Shown: positions 1 through 5,947, numbered from the stretch's first letter. The stretch: 8,334 nt of DNA from Betaproteobacteria bacterium (GCA_005882235.1 VBCT01000042.1:1-8334); one strand, 5' to 3'. Numbers and translations: made by a program. Notes: generated by a model from the sequence alone, not told the origin.

Positions 1-888
1 GGAACCGAAACTCGAGCCGGCGATGCCGATCCGCCCGGAATCGATCTCGGATCGCGCCGCGAGCCAGTCCATCACCGCGCGGCCGGCCGCCACCCAGGCC
101 GGCACGCTCACGCGAAAGCCGAGCACCGCGCTCTCGTACTGGCCCGGGCCCTCGAGCGCGAGCACCGCGATGCCGCGCGTGAGGAAGCGGTCGCCGTGCA
201 TGGCCACGTTGGCTTCCTTGAACCCGTCCATGCCCGGAATCGTCCACACCGCCGGGATGCGGCCGCCCTGGTAACCGTGCGGAAGATGGAACCAGCCCGG
301 TAGGGCCTTGCCCTGGAACGGAATCCACGCCGCCTCGACGCGATGATCGGCGAGCTTGGCGTACTTCGTGTAGCACTCGCGCTTGCGAGTGTTGAGCGAA
401 ACATTCTTCTCGTTGTTCTCGTCGAACGGCCACTGCGAGGCGGCGTAGTGCACCGCCGCCATGAAATAGTTCGCTCGCGCGGTGACGAGCTCTCCGGCCT
501 CCTCGGCGGCTTGCGCTTTTGCCTCGCGGCGGCGCGCGGTCGATTCGAAGGCGGGCGAGATATCGGCGAACTTCTGCACGCGCTGGCGAATTGCCGCGAA
601 ATCCGCGTTCGCCTCCGGGCCGCAGGGCGCGTTGTAGTTGACCGAACGCGGTTGGTCCCAGTCCACCCCGACCGAGCGGATGGTGTTGTCGAGCAGCCAG
701 CGCTGCTCGGTCCAGCGGCGCGTGTGCACTTCACCGCTTTTGGCCGAGGCCTGCGCTCCCCGTGATCGGCTCTTCTCGCCGGCTGCTTTGGTTTCTGCTG
801 CAAGCGCCCCGGTCGCCGCGGTCGCGGCAGTGGCGACAAGCGTGGCGGATTGCAGGAACTGGCGGCGATCGACATTGCCTTGCCTCAT
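1..888 (-). CDS. Tat-exported alpha/beta hydrolase (FrsA / 2,6-dihydropseudooxynicotine hydrolase-like), 3' part missing
   Basis: The first 296 codons of an exported serine hydrolase; the gene runs off the left edge without a stop. The ATG is preceded by a strong AAGGAGG with 5-nt spacing. The N-terminus has a twin-arginine motif (D7-R-R-Q-F-L-Q13) followed by an Ala/Thr-rich hydrophobic stretch and an Ala-rich cleavage zone near residue 30, so Tat export to the periplasm is likely. A charged helical region (about 90-190) precedes the catalytic core. The core shows an oxyanion-type PGMDG (218-222), EGPGQ (246-250), and the nucleophile elbow G-S-S-F-G with S293 as the probable nucleophile. The acid and the His of the triad lie outside the window. 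The GPGQ motif and the N-terminal helical cap resemble FrsA/DUF1100 and C-C bond or ester hydrolases of that group, usually about 360-420 aa, so roughly a quarter is missing. The substrate cannot be told. It diverges from the b561 gene across a 60-bp spacer. Confidence 0.85.
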   Translation of the reverse strand, partial: MRQGNVDRRQFLQSATLVATAATAATGALAAETKAAGEKSRSRGAQASAKSGEVHTRRWTEQRWLLDNTIRSVGVDWDQPRSVNYNAPCGPEANADFAAIRQRVQKFADISPAFESTARRREAKAQAAEEAGELVTARANYFMAAVHYAASQWPFDENNEKNVSLNTRKRECYTKYAKLADHRVEAAWIPFQGKALPGWFHLPHGYQGGRIPAVWTIPGMDGFKEANVAMHGDRFLTRGIAVLALEGPGQYESAVLGFRVSVPAWVAAGRAVMDWLAARSEIDSGRIGIAGSSFGS

Positions 889-893
889 GGTGT

Positions 894-900
894 CCTCCTT
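894..900 (-). promoter_or_regulatory. Shine-Dalgarno of the alpha/beta hydrolase
   Basis: On the minus strand this reads AAGGAGG, followed 5 nt later by ATG. It fixes the hydrolase start at 888. Its 5' end is part of a small dyad, CTTGT-TCGC-ACAAG (898-911), which could mask the site or be chance. Confidence 0.7.
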
Positions 901-913
901 GTTCGCACAAGTA

Positions 914-942
914 TTGTCAAGTCAAGGGCTGGGTGATTTACT
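914..942 (+). promoter_or_regulatory. Putative extended -10 promoter of the cytochrome b561 gene
   Basis: TTGTCA (914-919, five of six to the sigma70 -35 consensus) is followed after 17 bp by TTTACT (937-942, four of six to TATAAT). The -10 is directly preceded by TGA, an extended -10 element. Transcription would start near 949, which is the A of the b561 ATG, so the mRNA would be leaderless or nearly so. No Shine-Dalgarno is present between the promoter and the ATG, which fits. This is pattern matching only. Confidence 0.4.
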
Positions 943-948
943 AGCTGC

Positions 949-1488
949 ATGAACCCCCTGCCCACACGCTATACCCGCACCGCGATGACGCTGCATTGGC
1001 TGATCGCCGCGGCGGTGCTCGGACAGATCGCGTTCGGCTGGTACCTCGAGCAAATCCCGCTCGGCGCTCCCCCGCGCACCGCCGTCGTCAATTTCCACAA
1101 GTCCACCGGGCTCGTGATCGGGCTGCTGATCGTGTTTCGCCTGGTCTGGCGCCTGACGCACACACCGCCGCCGCTGCCCGAGTCGATGCCGGCCTGGGAG
1201 AGGAGCGCGGCGCGCGTAAACCACGCGCTCCTGTACGCCTGCATGCTGATCATGCCGATCGCGGGCTATACCGCGTCGAACTTCAGCAGGTTCGGGGTCA
1301 AGCTCTTCAATGCGGTGCTGCTCCCGCCGTGGGGCGCCGACGACCGGGACATCTACGCTTTTTTCAACGGCCTGCACGTCGGGACTTCCTACGTCTTCGT
1401 GACCTTGATCGCTATCCACTCGCTGGCCGCTGCGAAGCACATGATCTTCCCGCGCCACGGCATATTGCGCCGCATGCTGCCATCATGA
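949..1488 (+). CDS. Cytochrome b561 family di-heme membrane protein (CybB-like)
   Basis: A 179-aa inner-membrane cytochrome b with four predicted transmembrane helices (about 14-33, 50-69, 92-110, 140-163), the usual length for bacterial b561. The expected heme-ligating histidines are present: H16 in T-L-H-W, H50 in N-F-H-K-S, and the TM4 pair H143 and H157, whose 14-residue spacing matches E. coli CybB. H92 (N-H-A-L-L-Y) is a further family-typical histidine. Known members transfer electrons between quinol and acceptors such as superoxide or periplasmic redox partners. The ATG lacks a Shine-Dalgarno; the nearest purine run ends more than 14 nt away, so a leaderless transcript is possible. 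The gene points toward, and overlaps by 6 bp, the cytochrome c gene of the PQQ operon, so the two redox proteins are physically linked. Passing electrons between them is inference. Confidence 0.92.
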   Translation: MNPLPTRYTRTAMTLHWLIAAAVLGQIAFGWYLEQIPLGAPPRTAVVNFHKSTGLVIGLLIVFRLVWRLTHTPPPLPESMPAWERSAARVNHALLYACMLIMPIAGYTASNFSRFGVKLFNAVLLPPWGADDRDIYAFFNGLHVGTSYVFVTLIAIHSLAAAKHMIFPRHGILRRMLPS

Positions 1489-1815
1489 CTTCTCCCCCGC
1501 AACCACGTAGGCCCACAGCGCTTCGACCTCTTCCGGTTTCAGCAGGTCGCCCCAGGGCGGCATCTGATTCTTGCCGCGCGTCACCGAATTGACGAAGCGC
1601 TCGCGCTCGCCGCGCGGGAATTTCCTCAGGTCGGAGGCGCCCTGCGGGTCGAGCATGCGCGCGCCATGGCAGGGCGAGCAGTTGCGCGCATAGATTTCGG
1701 CGCCGGTCTTCAATTGCTCCGGCGCGAAGTTCCGCGCTTGCGGGCTTTGGGCCGTAGCGGGCGCGCCCGCAAGCGCAAGAGCCGCTGCGAGCGAGGCTGC
1801 AACGCGCCTGCGCAT
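1483..1815 (-). CDS. Small mono-heme c-type cytochrome, likely electron acceptor of the PQQ dehydrogenase
   Basis: A 110-aa exported class I cytochrome c. A Sec signal peptide with an R-R-R N-region and Ala/Leu core ends near A-T-A-Q (20-23). The heme site is C46-S-P-C49-H50, and M85 in M-P-P-W-G is the probable sixth heme ligand. The C-terminal helix (E95-E-V-E-A-L-W-A-Y-V) is typical of the fold. It is the last gene of the minus-strand operon: its ATG follows the TAA of the dehydrogenase directly (TAAATG), with no Shine-Dalgarno of its own, so it probably depends on translational coupling. The dehydrogenase has no heme domain, and a separate cytochrome c next to it is the usual type I quinoprotein arrangement. 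Its last 6 bp overlap the convergent b561 gene. Confidence 0.92.
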   Translation of the reverse strand: MRRRVAASLAAALALAGAPATAQSPQARNFAPEQLKTGAEIYARNCSPCHGARMLDPQGASDLRKFPRGERERFVNSVTRGKNQMPPWGDLLKPEEVEALWAYVVAGEKS

Positions 1816-3495
1816 TTAGTTCGGCATCAGCGCGAAGGTCCAGACCGAGCCCCCCGGCGGCACCTTGTCCTTCAGCTGCTCGCGCGCGATGTTCCAGTAC
1901 AGCCCGCCGACGCCTGAGAGCACGGTCACGTACTGGCGGCCCTTCTGGGTAAAGGTCACCGGCATGGCGTTGATGCCGGAGCCCGTCTGGAACTGCCACA
2001 GCTGCTTGCCGGTGTCGGCGTCGAGGGCGATGAATTCGCCGGTCTCCTTGCCGGTGAACAGCAATCCGCCGCCGGTCGCGAGCATCGCCGACCAGATCTG
2101 GAAATCCGCGAGCGGAACGCGCCATTTCTTCTCCGCGGTGAGCGGGTCGATGGCCTCGATGTGACCGACCGGCTCGCCGGCCGCGCGCGGCAGCGGCAGG
2201 TTCTCGATGTACATGTAGCGCTGGCCGAGGACGTGCGGCTTGACCTCGAGGTGCTTGTACATGCGGCCCTCGTGCAGCGTATTGGCGTAGATGAGTCCGG
2301 TCTGCGGACTGAACGCGGCGTGCTCCCAGTTCTTCGCGCCGCGCGTCGACGGCCAGTGCTCGGTGGCCTTGGCGTCGCGGATGCTCTTGGCGATCTCGGT
2401 CTCGACCGGGCGCCCGGTCTTCATGTCGACATGGCTCGCCCAGTTCACCTTCCCGTACGGTTTCGCCGAGATCAGCGCTCCGCTGCTGCGGTCGAGCACG
2501 TACAGGAAGCCGTTGCGGTTGAGCTGCATCGCCACCTTGCGCGGCCGGCCCTGCACGCTGAGGTCGGCAAGGATCAGCTCCCAGCAGGCGTCGTAGTCGT
2601 ACGCGTCGTTCGGCGTGAACTGGTAGTACCAGACGACTTCGCCGGTCTTCGGCCGCATCGCCAGCACCGACGATGTGTACAGGTTGTCGCCCGCGCGGCT
2701 CTGCGAGGCCCACGGCGCCGGGTTGCCGGTGCCCCAGTACATGAGATCGAGCCCGGGATCGTACGAGCCCGTGATCCAGGCCGAGCCGCCGCCGGTCTCC
2801 CAGGCGTTGTTGTCCTGCGGCCAGGTCTCGTTGCCCTTCTCCCCGCGCGCGGGGATGGTGTAATGGCGCCACAGATGGTTGCCCGTGTCCGGGTCCCAGC
2901 CGTCGATGAAGCCGCGCACTCCGAACTCGGCGCCCGAAATTCCGGTGACCAGCACGCCGTTCGCGACCAGGGGCGCGACGGTGAGCGAGAAACCGTCCTT
3001 CCACTCCGCGGCCTTCGATTTCCACACCTCTTTGCCGTTCTTGGCGTCGTACGCCACCACGTGCGCGTCGAGCGTGGTGCGATAGACGCGGCCGTTGTAG
3101 ATCGCCGCGCCCTTGTTGGATACGCCGCAGCACACGACGCGCGGCGTCTCGGGCGGCCAATCGAGCGTCTGCTTCCAGATCTGCTTGCCGGAGGCGGCGT
3201 CGATCGCGACCGTCGCCCTCGCGTTGGTGACGTACATCACGCCGTCGTGCACGATCGGCTGCGACTGCTCGCCCCAGTTGTTGTCGAGGCTCAGGTTCCA
3301 CACCGGTACCAGGCGCCTCACGGTGTTCTTGTCGATCTGCTTGAGCGGGCTGTAGCGCTGCTGGTGATAGCCCATGCCGTAGGTGAGGACGTTGTCCGTG
3401 TTCTTCCCGTCGTTCTTGAGGTCGTCGAGCGTCTGCGCGCTCGCGGAAACGGCAAACAAGTACAGAGCGGCTGCAACCGATGCGATGAATTTCAT
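1816..3495 (-). CDS. Periplasmic PQQ-dependent alcohol dehydrogenase with lanthanide-type active site
   Basis: A 559-aa quinoprotein of the methanol/ethanol dehydrogenase family, which oxidises alcohols or aldehydes in the periplasm and gives electrons to a cytochrome c. A Sec signal peptide ends at A-S-A-Q (18-21). Propeller W-motifs recur (e.g. D-A-A-S-G-K-Q-I-W, D-T-G-K-Q-L-W). Family residues are in place: vicinal C122-C123 for the disulphide ring, metal ligand E190 in G-A-E-F-G-V-R-G, W240 at the PQQ floor, N258 in G-T-G-N-P-A-P-W, and catalytic D300. D302, two residues on in D-A-Y-D-Y-D, is the extra Asp found in lanthanide-dependent XoxF/ExaF/PedH; calcium enzymes usually have Ser, Thr or Ala there. 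No C-terminal CxxCH exists, so this is a type I quinoprotein needing an external cytochrome, supplied by the next gene. AGGAGG with 5-nt spacing sets the start. The specific alcohol is not predictable. Confidence 0.93.
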   Translation of the reverse strand: MKFIASVAAALYLFAVSASAQTLDDLKNDGKNTDNVLTYGMGYHQQRYSPLKQIDKNTVRRLVPVWNLSLDNNWGEQSQPIVHDGVMYVTNARATVAIDAASGKQIWKQTLDWPPETPRVVCCGVSNKGAAIYNGRVYRTTLDAHVVAYDAKNGKEVWKSKAAEWKDGFSLTVAPLVANGVLVTGISGAEFGVRGFIDGWDPDTGNHLWRHYTIPARGEKGNETWPQDNNAWETGGGSAWITGSYDPGLDLMYWGTGNPAPWASQSRAGDNLYTSSVLAMRPKTGEVVWYYQFTPNDAYDYDACWELILADLSVQGRPRKVAMQLNRNGFLYVLDRSSGALISAKPYGKVNWASHVDMKTGRPVETEIAKSIRDAKATEHWPSTRGAKNWEHAAFSPQTGLIYANTLHEGRMYKHLEVKPHVLGQRYMYIENLPLPRAAGEPVGHIEAIDPLTAEKKWRVPLADFQIWSAMLATGGGLLFTGKETGEFIALDADTGKQLWQFQTGSGINAMPVTFTQKGRQYVTVLSGVGGLYWNIAREQLKDKVPPGGSVWTFALMPN

Positions 3496-3500
3496 GAGCT

Positions 3501-3506
3501 CCTCCT
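3501..3506 (-). promoter_or_regulatory. Ribosome-binding site of the PQQ dehydrogenase, overlapping the upstream stop codon
   Basis: The minus strand reads TAGGAGGAGCTCATG. The AGGAGG begins inside the amidohydrolase TAG stop and lies 5 nt from the dehydrogenase ATG. Ribosomes ending the amidohydrolase are therefore placed to re-initiate, which implies coupled expression. Confidence 0.75.
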
Positions 3507-4569
3507 ACTTGATCCCCAGCAGCCGCGACGCCGTCTCGCCCAGCATCGCCGCCCGCTCGGCATCGGAGAGGCCCGGCGTGTTGAGGATGTGGTCGACCGC
3601 GGTCTTCATCCACGGAAACGGATAGTCCGTCCCCATGACGATCTGGCCGGAGCCGACCTCCGCGGCGAGATGGCGCAGTGCTTCGGGCGTGAATACGATC
3701 GAGTCGTAATAGAGCTGGCGCAGATATTCGGTCGGTCGTTTCTTCAGCGGTTTCGGACAACGATCCGGGAAGGTCACGCAGCCGGCGTCCGAGCGCGCGG
3801 CGTAGGAGGGCAGGTAGCCTCCGCCGTGGGCCGCGCAGATCTTGAGCCCGGGGAAGCGGTCGAGCGTTCCTTCGAAGATCAGGTGCGAGAGCGCGATCGT
3901 CGTGTCGAGCGGATTGCCGATGACGTTGGCGAGGCCGCCGCTGCCTCGCAGCCTCTGCTCGAATCCCGCGGTTCCCCCTTGGGGATGGATGAAAATCAGG
4001 CAGCCGAGCTGCTCCGCCTTCGCCCAGAACGGATGAAACTTGGGGTCGGACAGCTCTTCGCCTGCGACGTTGGCGCCGATCGAGCCGCCGCGCAGGCCGA
4101 GCTTCCTCACGCCTTCCTCGAGCTGCTCGGCGGCGAGATCCGGGTGCTGCAGCGCCACGGTGGCAAAGGCGACGAAGCGCTCCGGCTGGGATGCGCACAG
4201 CTCGGCGAGCTTCTCGTTCTGCATCCTGATGAGCGCCCGCGCGAGATCGCGCTCGGCCTTGTACCAGTAGGGATTGATGCTGAGCGCCTCGACGTCTATG
4301 CCTTGCTCGTCCATCGCGCGGATGCGCTCCTGCCCCATGACGAGGGTCTGGGGCTCGACCTTCAGGCCCATCAGCGCCATCGCTTCCGGCACGGCGCAGT
4401 GCGCGTGCACGTCGACTGTCTTCACGCGGCGGCCGCTCACCACGACTTCGCGGCGCCTCTTCGCCGGCTGCGCCTGCGCGTCGCGTGCGGCGAGGAGATC
4501 GCAGCCGACAAAGGCGATTCCGGCCATGGCGCCGGCCGAATTCAGGATGAAATCTCTGCGAGTGGGCAA
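3505..4569 (-). CDS. Tat-exported amidohydrolase-2 (ACMSD-like) protein
   Basis: A 354-aa member of the amidohydrolase_2/ACMSD group of TIM-barrel metal enzymes, which includes decarboxylases (ACMSD, gamma-resorcylate, 5-carboxyvanillate) and hydratases. The metal-site set is complete: H55 and H57 in V-D-V-H-A-H, H195 in F-I-H-P-Q-G, H248 in A-A-H-G-G-G-Y, and D315 in M-G-T-D-Y-P. The N-terminus has a Tat motif (T3-R-R-D-F-I8) and a hydrophobic run. Processing is ambiguous: A-Q-A-Q (31-34) fits signal peptidase I, but F-V-G-C23 followed by Asp fits a lipobox with an inner-membrane +2 residue. The start is TTG, supported by AGGAGG 4 nt upstream and the need to include the Tat motif; no in-frame ATG lies close upstream. 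It is the first gene of the operon with the PQQ dehydrogenase and cytochrome c. Export of this normally cytoplasmic fold, beside two other exported proteins, suggests a role on the same periplasmic substrate. The reaction is unknown. Confidence 0.9.
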   Translation of the reverse strand: MPTRRDFILNSAGAMAGIAFVGCDLLAARDAQAQPAKRRREVVVSGRRVKTVDVHAHCAVPEAMALMGLKVEPQTLVMGQERIRAMDEQGIDVEALSINPYWYKAERDLARALIRMQNEKLAELCASQPERFVAFATVALQHPDLAAEQLEEGVRKLGLRGGSIGANVAGEELSDPKFHPFWAKAEQLGCLIFIHPQGGTAGFEQRLRGSGGLANVIGNPLDTTIALSHLIFEGTLDRFPGLKICAAHGGGYLPSYAARSDAGCVTFPDRCPKPLKKRPTEYLRQLYYDSIVFTPEALRHLAAEVGSGQIVMGTDYPFPWMKTAVDHILNTPGLSDAERAAMLGETASRLLGIK

Positions 4570-4573
4570 GCTT

Positions 4574-4579
4574 CCTCCT
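4574..4579 (-). promoter_or_regulatory. Shine-Dalgarno supporting the TTG start of the amidohydrolase
   Basis: The minus strand carries AGGAGG followed by AAGC and then TTG. The next in-frame ATG (M15) would remove the twin-arginine motif, so this site decides the start. Confidence 0.65.
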
Positions 4580-4616
4580 CTCGGTATGGGTCGGCGCGAA
4601 TTCCGGCTTCCCGGAT

Positions 4617-4622
4617 CATAAT
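4617..4622 (+). promoter_or_regulatory. Candidate -10 element of the M20 peptidase gene
   Basis: CATAAT matches five of six bases of TATAAT and ends 6 nt before the ATG at 4629, so transcription would begin at or near the start codon. No convincing -35 is present at the right distance and there is no Shine-Dalgarno. A small dyad, TCCGG-CTTC-CCGGA (4602-4615), lies directly upstream and could be an activator or repressor site, though such short dyads arise often by chance. Confidence 0.3.
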
Positions 4623-4628
4623 GCGCCT

Positions 4629-5786
4629 ATGGGCTCGCCCGCAATTCGAGCGAAGGGCCGCCGGAGCGATCAGGACGCCGTTGCCCTGACCCGGTCGCTG
4701 CTGGGATTCGACACGGTCAATCCGCCCGGACGCGAGCGCGACTGCGCGCGGCATCTGGGCGCGATGCTCGAGGGCTGGGGCTTTGGCGTCGCCTACCACG
4801 AGTTCGCCGAAGGGCGCACCAGCGTCATCGCGCGCGCCGGGGGCGCTGATTCGCGGCCGCCCTTGTGCCTCACCGGGCATATCGACACGGTGCCGCTCGG
4901 CGCCAGGGCCTGGTCGCGCGACCCGTTCGCGGGGGAAACCGACGGCGACCGTCTCTACGGGCGCGGCTCCTCCGACATGAAGGCGGGCGTCGCGGCGATC
5001 CTGCTCGCGGCGCGCAAGCTCGCGAAGAAACTTCCCGGCACGCCGGGCGTGGTCATCGTGCTCACCGCCGCGGAGGAGGGCGGATGCATAGGATCGGAGC
5101 ATCTCGCCCGCACGCGGCTGCTCGGAAGCGCCGGGGCGATGATCGTGGGCGAGCCGACTTCGAACTACCCCTACCTGGGGCACAAGGGCTCGCTCAAGTT
5201 CTACGCGCGCTTCCGCGGCGTTTCGGCGCACGGGTCCATGCCCGAGCTCGGCGTGAACGCGATCTACAAGGCGGTGCGCGCGGTGTCCAGGCTCGAGTCG
5301 TTCGACTTCGGCGAGCCCGCCCATCCGGTGATGGGCAGGCCGACGATGAACGTCGGCACCTTCGAGGGCGGCAACACGGTCAACTCCGTTCCGGACGCGG
5401 CGAGCTTCGGGGTCGACATCCGGACGGTGCCGGGGATGGACCACGCGGCCCTGCGCGCGAAGCTGCAGGCGACGCTTGGGAAGGAGGCCGAGCTCGAGGT
5501 GTTCTCGGACATGAACGCGGTGTGGACCGGGCCGCAAGAGGACTGGGTGCAGCGCGTGTTCGAGATCGCCGGCCGCACGCTCGGCGTGAAGCCGGAGCCG
5601 CGCGCCCAGACCTACAACACCGACGCGGGGAATCTCCTGAAGGTATACAAGGGCGCGCCGACGGTGGTGCTGGGACCGGGCGAGCCGCAGCAGGCCCACC
5701 AGACCGACGAGTACTGCAGCATGGAGCGCATCCGGCAGTCGGTGGAGATCTACGAAGGGTTGATCCGAGACTGGTGCGGAATCTGA
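4629..5786 (+). CDS. M20 family metallopeptidase (ArgE/DapE/CPG2-like amidohydrolase)
   Basis: A complete 385-aa cytoplasmic di-zinc hydrolase that would cleave an N-acyl amino acid, dipeptide or related amide. The full M20 active site is visible: H84 and D86 in T-G-H-I-D-T-V-P, bridging D116 in G-R-G-S-S-D-M-K, general base E149 and ligand E150 in A-A-E-E-G-G, E175 in V-G-E-P-T, and H357 in Q-A-H-Q-T-D-E-Y. H201 in S-A-H-G-S lies in the lid/dimerisation domain (about 185-300). No signal peptide is present. The ATG at 4629 has no Shine-Dalgarno; a -10-like CATAAT ends 6 nt before it. The protein resembles the ArgE/DapE branch, but the substrate cannot be assigned, and no arginine or lysine pathway genes are nearby. 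It heads the plus-strand group and overlaps the next start codon by 1 nt (TGATG), so a gene once followed it in a coupled operon. Confidence 0.93.
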   Translation: MGSPAIRAKGRRSDQDAVALTRSLLGFDTVNPPGRERDCARHLGAMLEGWGFGVAYHEFAEGRTSVIARAGGADSRPPLCLTGHIDTVPLGARAWSRDPFAGETDGDRLYGRGSSDMKAGVAAILLAARKLAKKLPGTPGVVIVLTAAEEGGCIGSEHLARTRLLGSAGAMIVGEPTSNYPYLGHKGSLKFYARFRGVSAHGSMPELGVNAIYKAVRAVSRLESFDFGEPAHPVMGRPTMNVGTFEGGNTVNSVPDAASFGVDIRTVPGMDHAALRAKLQATLGKEAELEVFSDMNAVWTGPQEDWVQRVFEIAGRTLGVKPEPRAQTYNTDAGNLLKVYKGAPTVVLGPGEPQQAHQTDEYCSMERIRQSVEIYEGLIRDWCGI

Positions 5787-5852
5787 TGGTTCGTCGGTTG
5801 ATCCCGTTTGTACTCGCGCTCGCCGCCGCGGCGGCTGCGGCGCAGGACAGAA

Positions 5853-5865
5853 CTTGCCTTGCTGC
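5853..5865 (+). repeat. Left copy of a 13-bp direct repeat flanking the amidase segment
   Basis: CTTGCCTTGCTGC here matches CTTGCCATGCTGC at 7761-7773 with one mismatch, 1908 bp apart. It sits where the signal-peptide ORF loses sense. Flanking bases do not continue the match. It could be a footprint of insertion or excision. Confidence 0.4.
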
Positions 5866-5882
5866 GGGGGTTGGAATAAATT
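5854..5882 (+). promoter_or_regulatory. Putative promoter of the amidase gene
   Basis: TTGCCT (5854-5859) and TAAATT (5877-5882) are separated by 17 bp; each matches its sigma70 consensus at four of six positions. They lie in an AT-richer patch of a GC-rich region. Transcription would start near 5889 and give a leader of about 59 nt with a good Shine-Dalgarno. The -35 lies inside the left direct repeat while the -10 lies to its right, so the promoter may have been assembled at a junction. Confidence 0.35.
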
Positions 5883-5935
5883 GCCCAGAAATTTACCACT
5901 GACCCGCTCCCAATCGCGCATCACTTATCGCTTCC

Positions 5936-5941
5936 AGGAGG
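5936..5941 (+). promoter_or_regulatory. Shine-Dalgarno of the amidase gene
   Basis: AGGAGG followed by CACACC and ATG at 5948. This strong site contrasts with the absence of one before the upstream M20 gene and fixes the amidase start so that the signal peptide is included. Confidence 0.7.
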
Positions 5942-5947
5942 CACACC

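Larger units (their letters stand above)
5786..5902 (+). pseudogene. Truncated exported-protein gene: signal peptide only (38 codons)
   Basis: The ATG overlaps the M20 stop (TGATG), the usual sign of a coupled operon gene. The first 20 residues form a clear Sec signal peptide: M-V-R-R, then L-I-P-F-V-L-A-L, then an Ala run ending A-A-A-Q. After that the frame turns into 17 unremarkable residues (starting D-R-T-C-L-A) and a TGA. The sequence change falls at about 5848-5853, where the left copy of a direct repeat and an AT-richer stretch begin. The simplest reading is that an exported protein, perhaps a Bug-type receptor given the neighbourhood, lost everything after its signal peptide when the amidase segment arrived. 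It could instead be a tiny functional secreted peptide or a chance ORF; a start at this exact overlap together with such a good signal peptide makes chance less likely. Confidence 0.45.

Noticed and set aside
898..911. Dyad CTTGT-TCGC-ACAAG in the hydrolase/b561 spacer as an operator
   Set aside because: A 5-bp stem with a short loop is expected about once per hundred or so bases by chance; no second copy or regulator gene supports it.
915..925. Consensus -35 TTGACA on the minus strand as a hydrolase promoter
   Set aside because: No -10 hexamer lies 16-18 bp downstream (GAGGAC at the expected place), and it would start transcription inside the hydrolase gene.
1412..4198. A 928-codon open frame on the minus strand across the cytochrome c, dehydrogenase and amidohydrolase genes
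   Set aside because: It is a shadow frame: low-complexity Arg/Ala/Gly translation with no motifs, while the true frames show full families with catalytic residues. High GC removes stops from the alternative frame.
2161..4689. An 842-codon plus-strand open frame antisense to the dehydrogenase and amidohydrolase
   Set aside because: Same cause; the translation is rich in Arg, Val, Ala and His without domains, and no ribosome-binding site fits.
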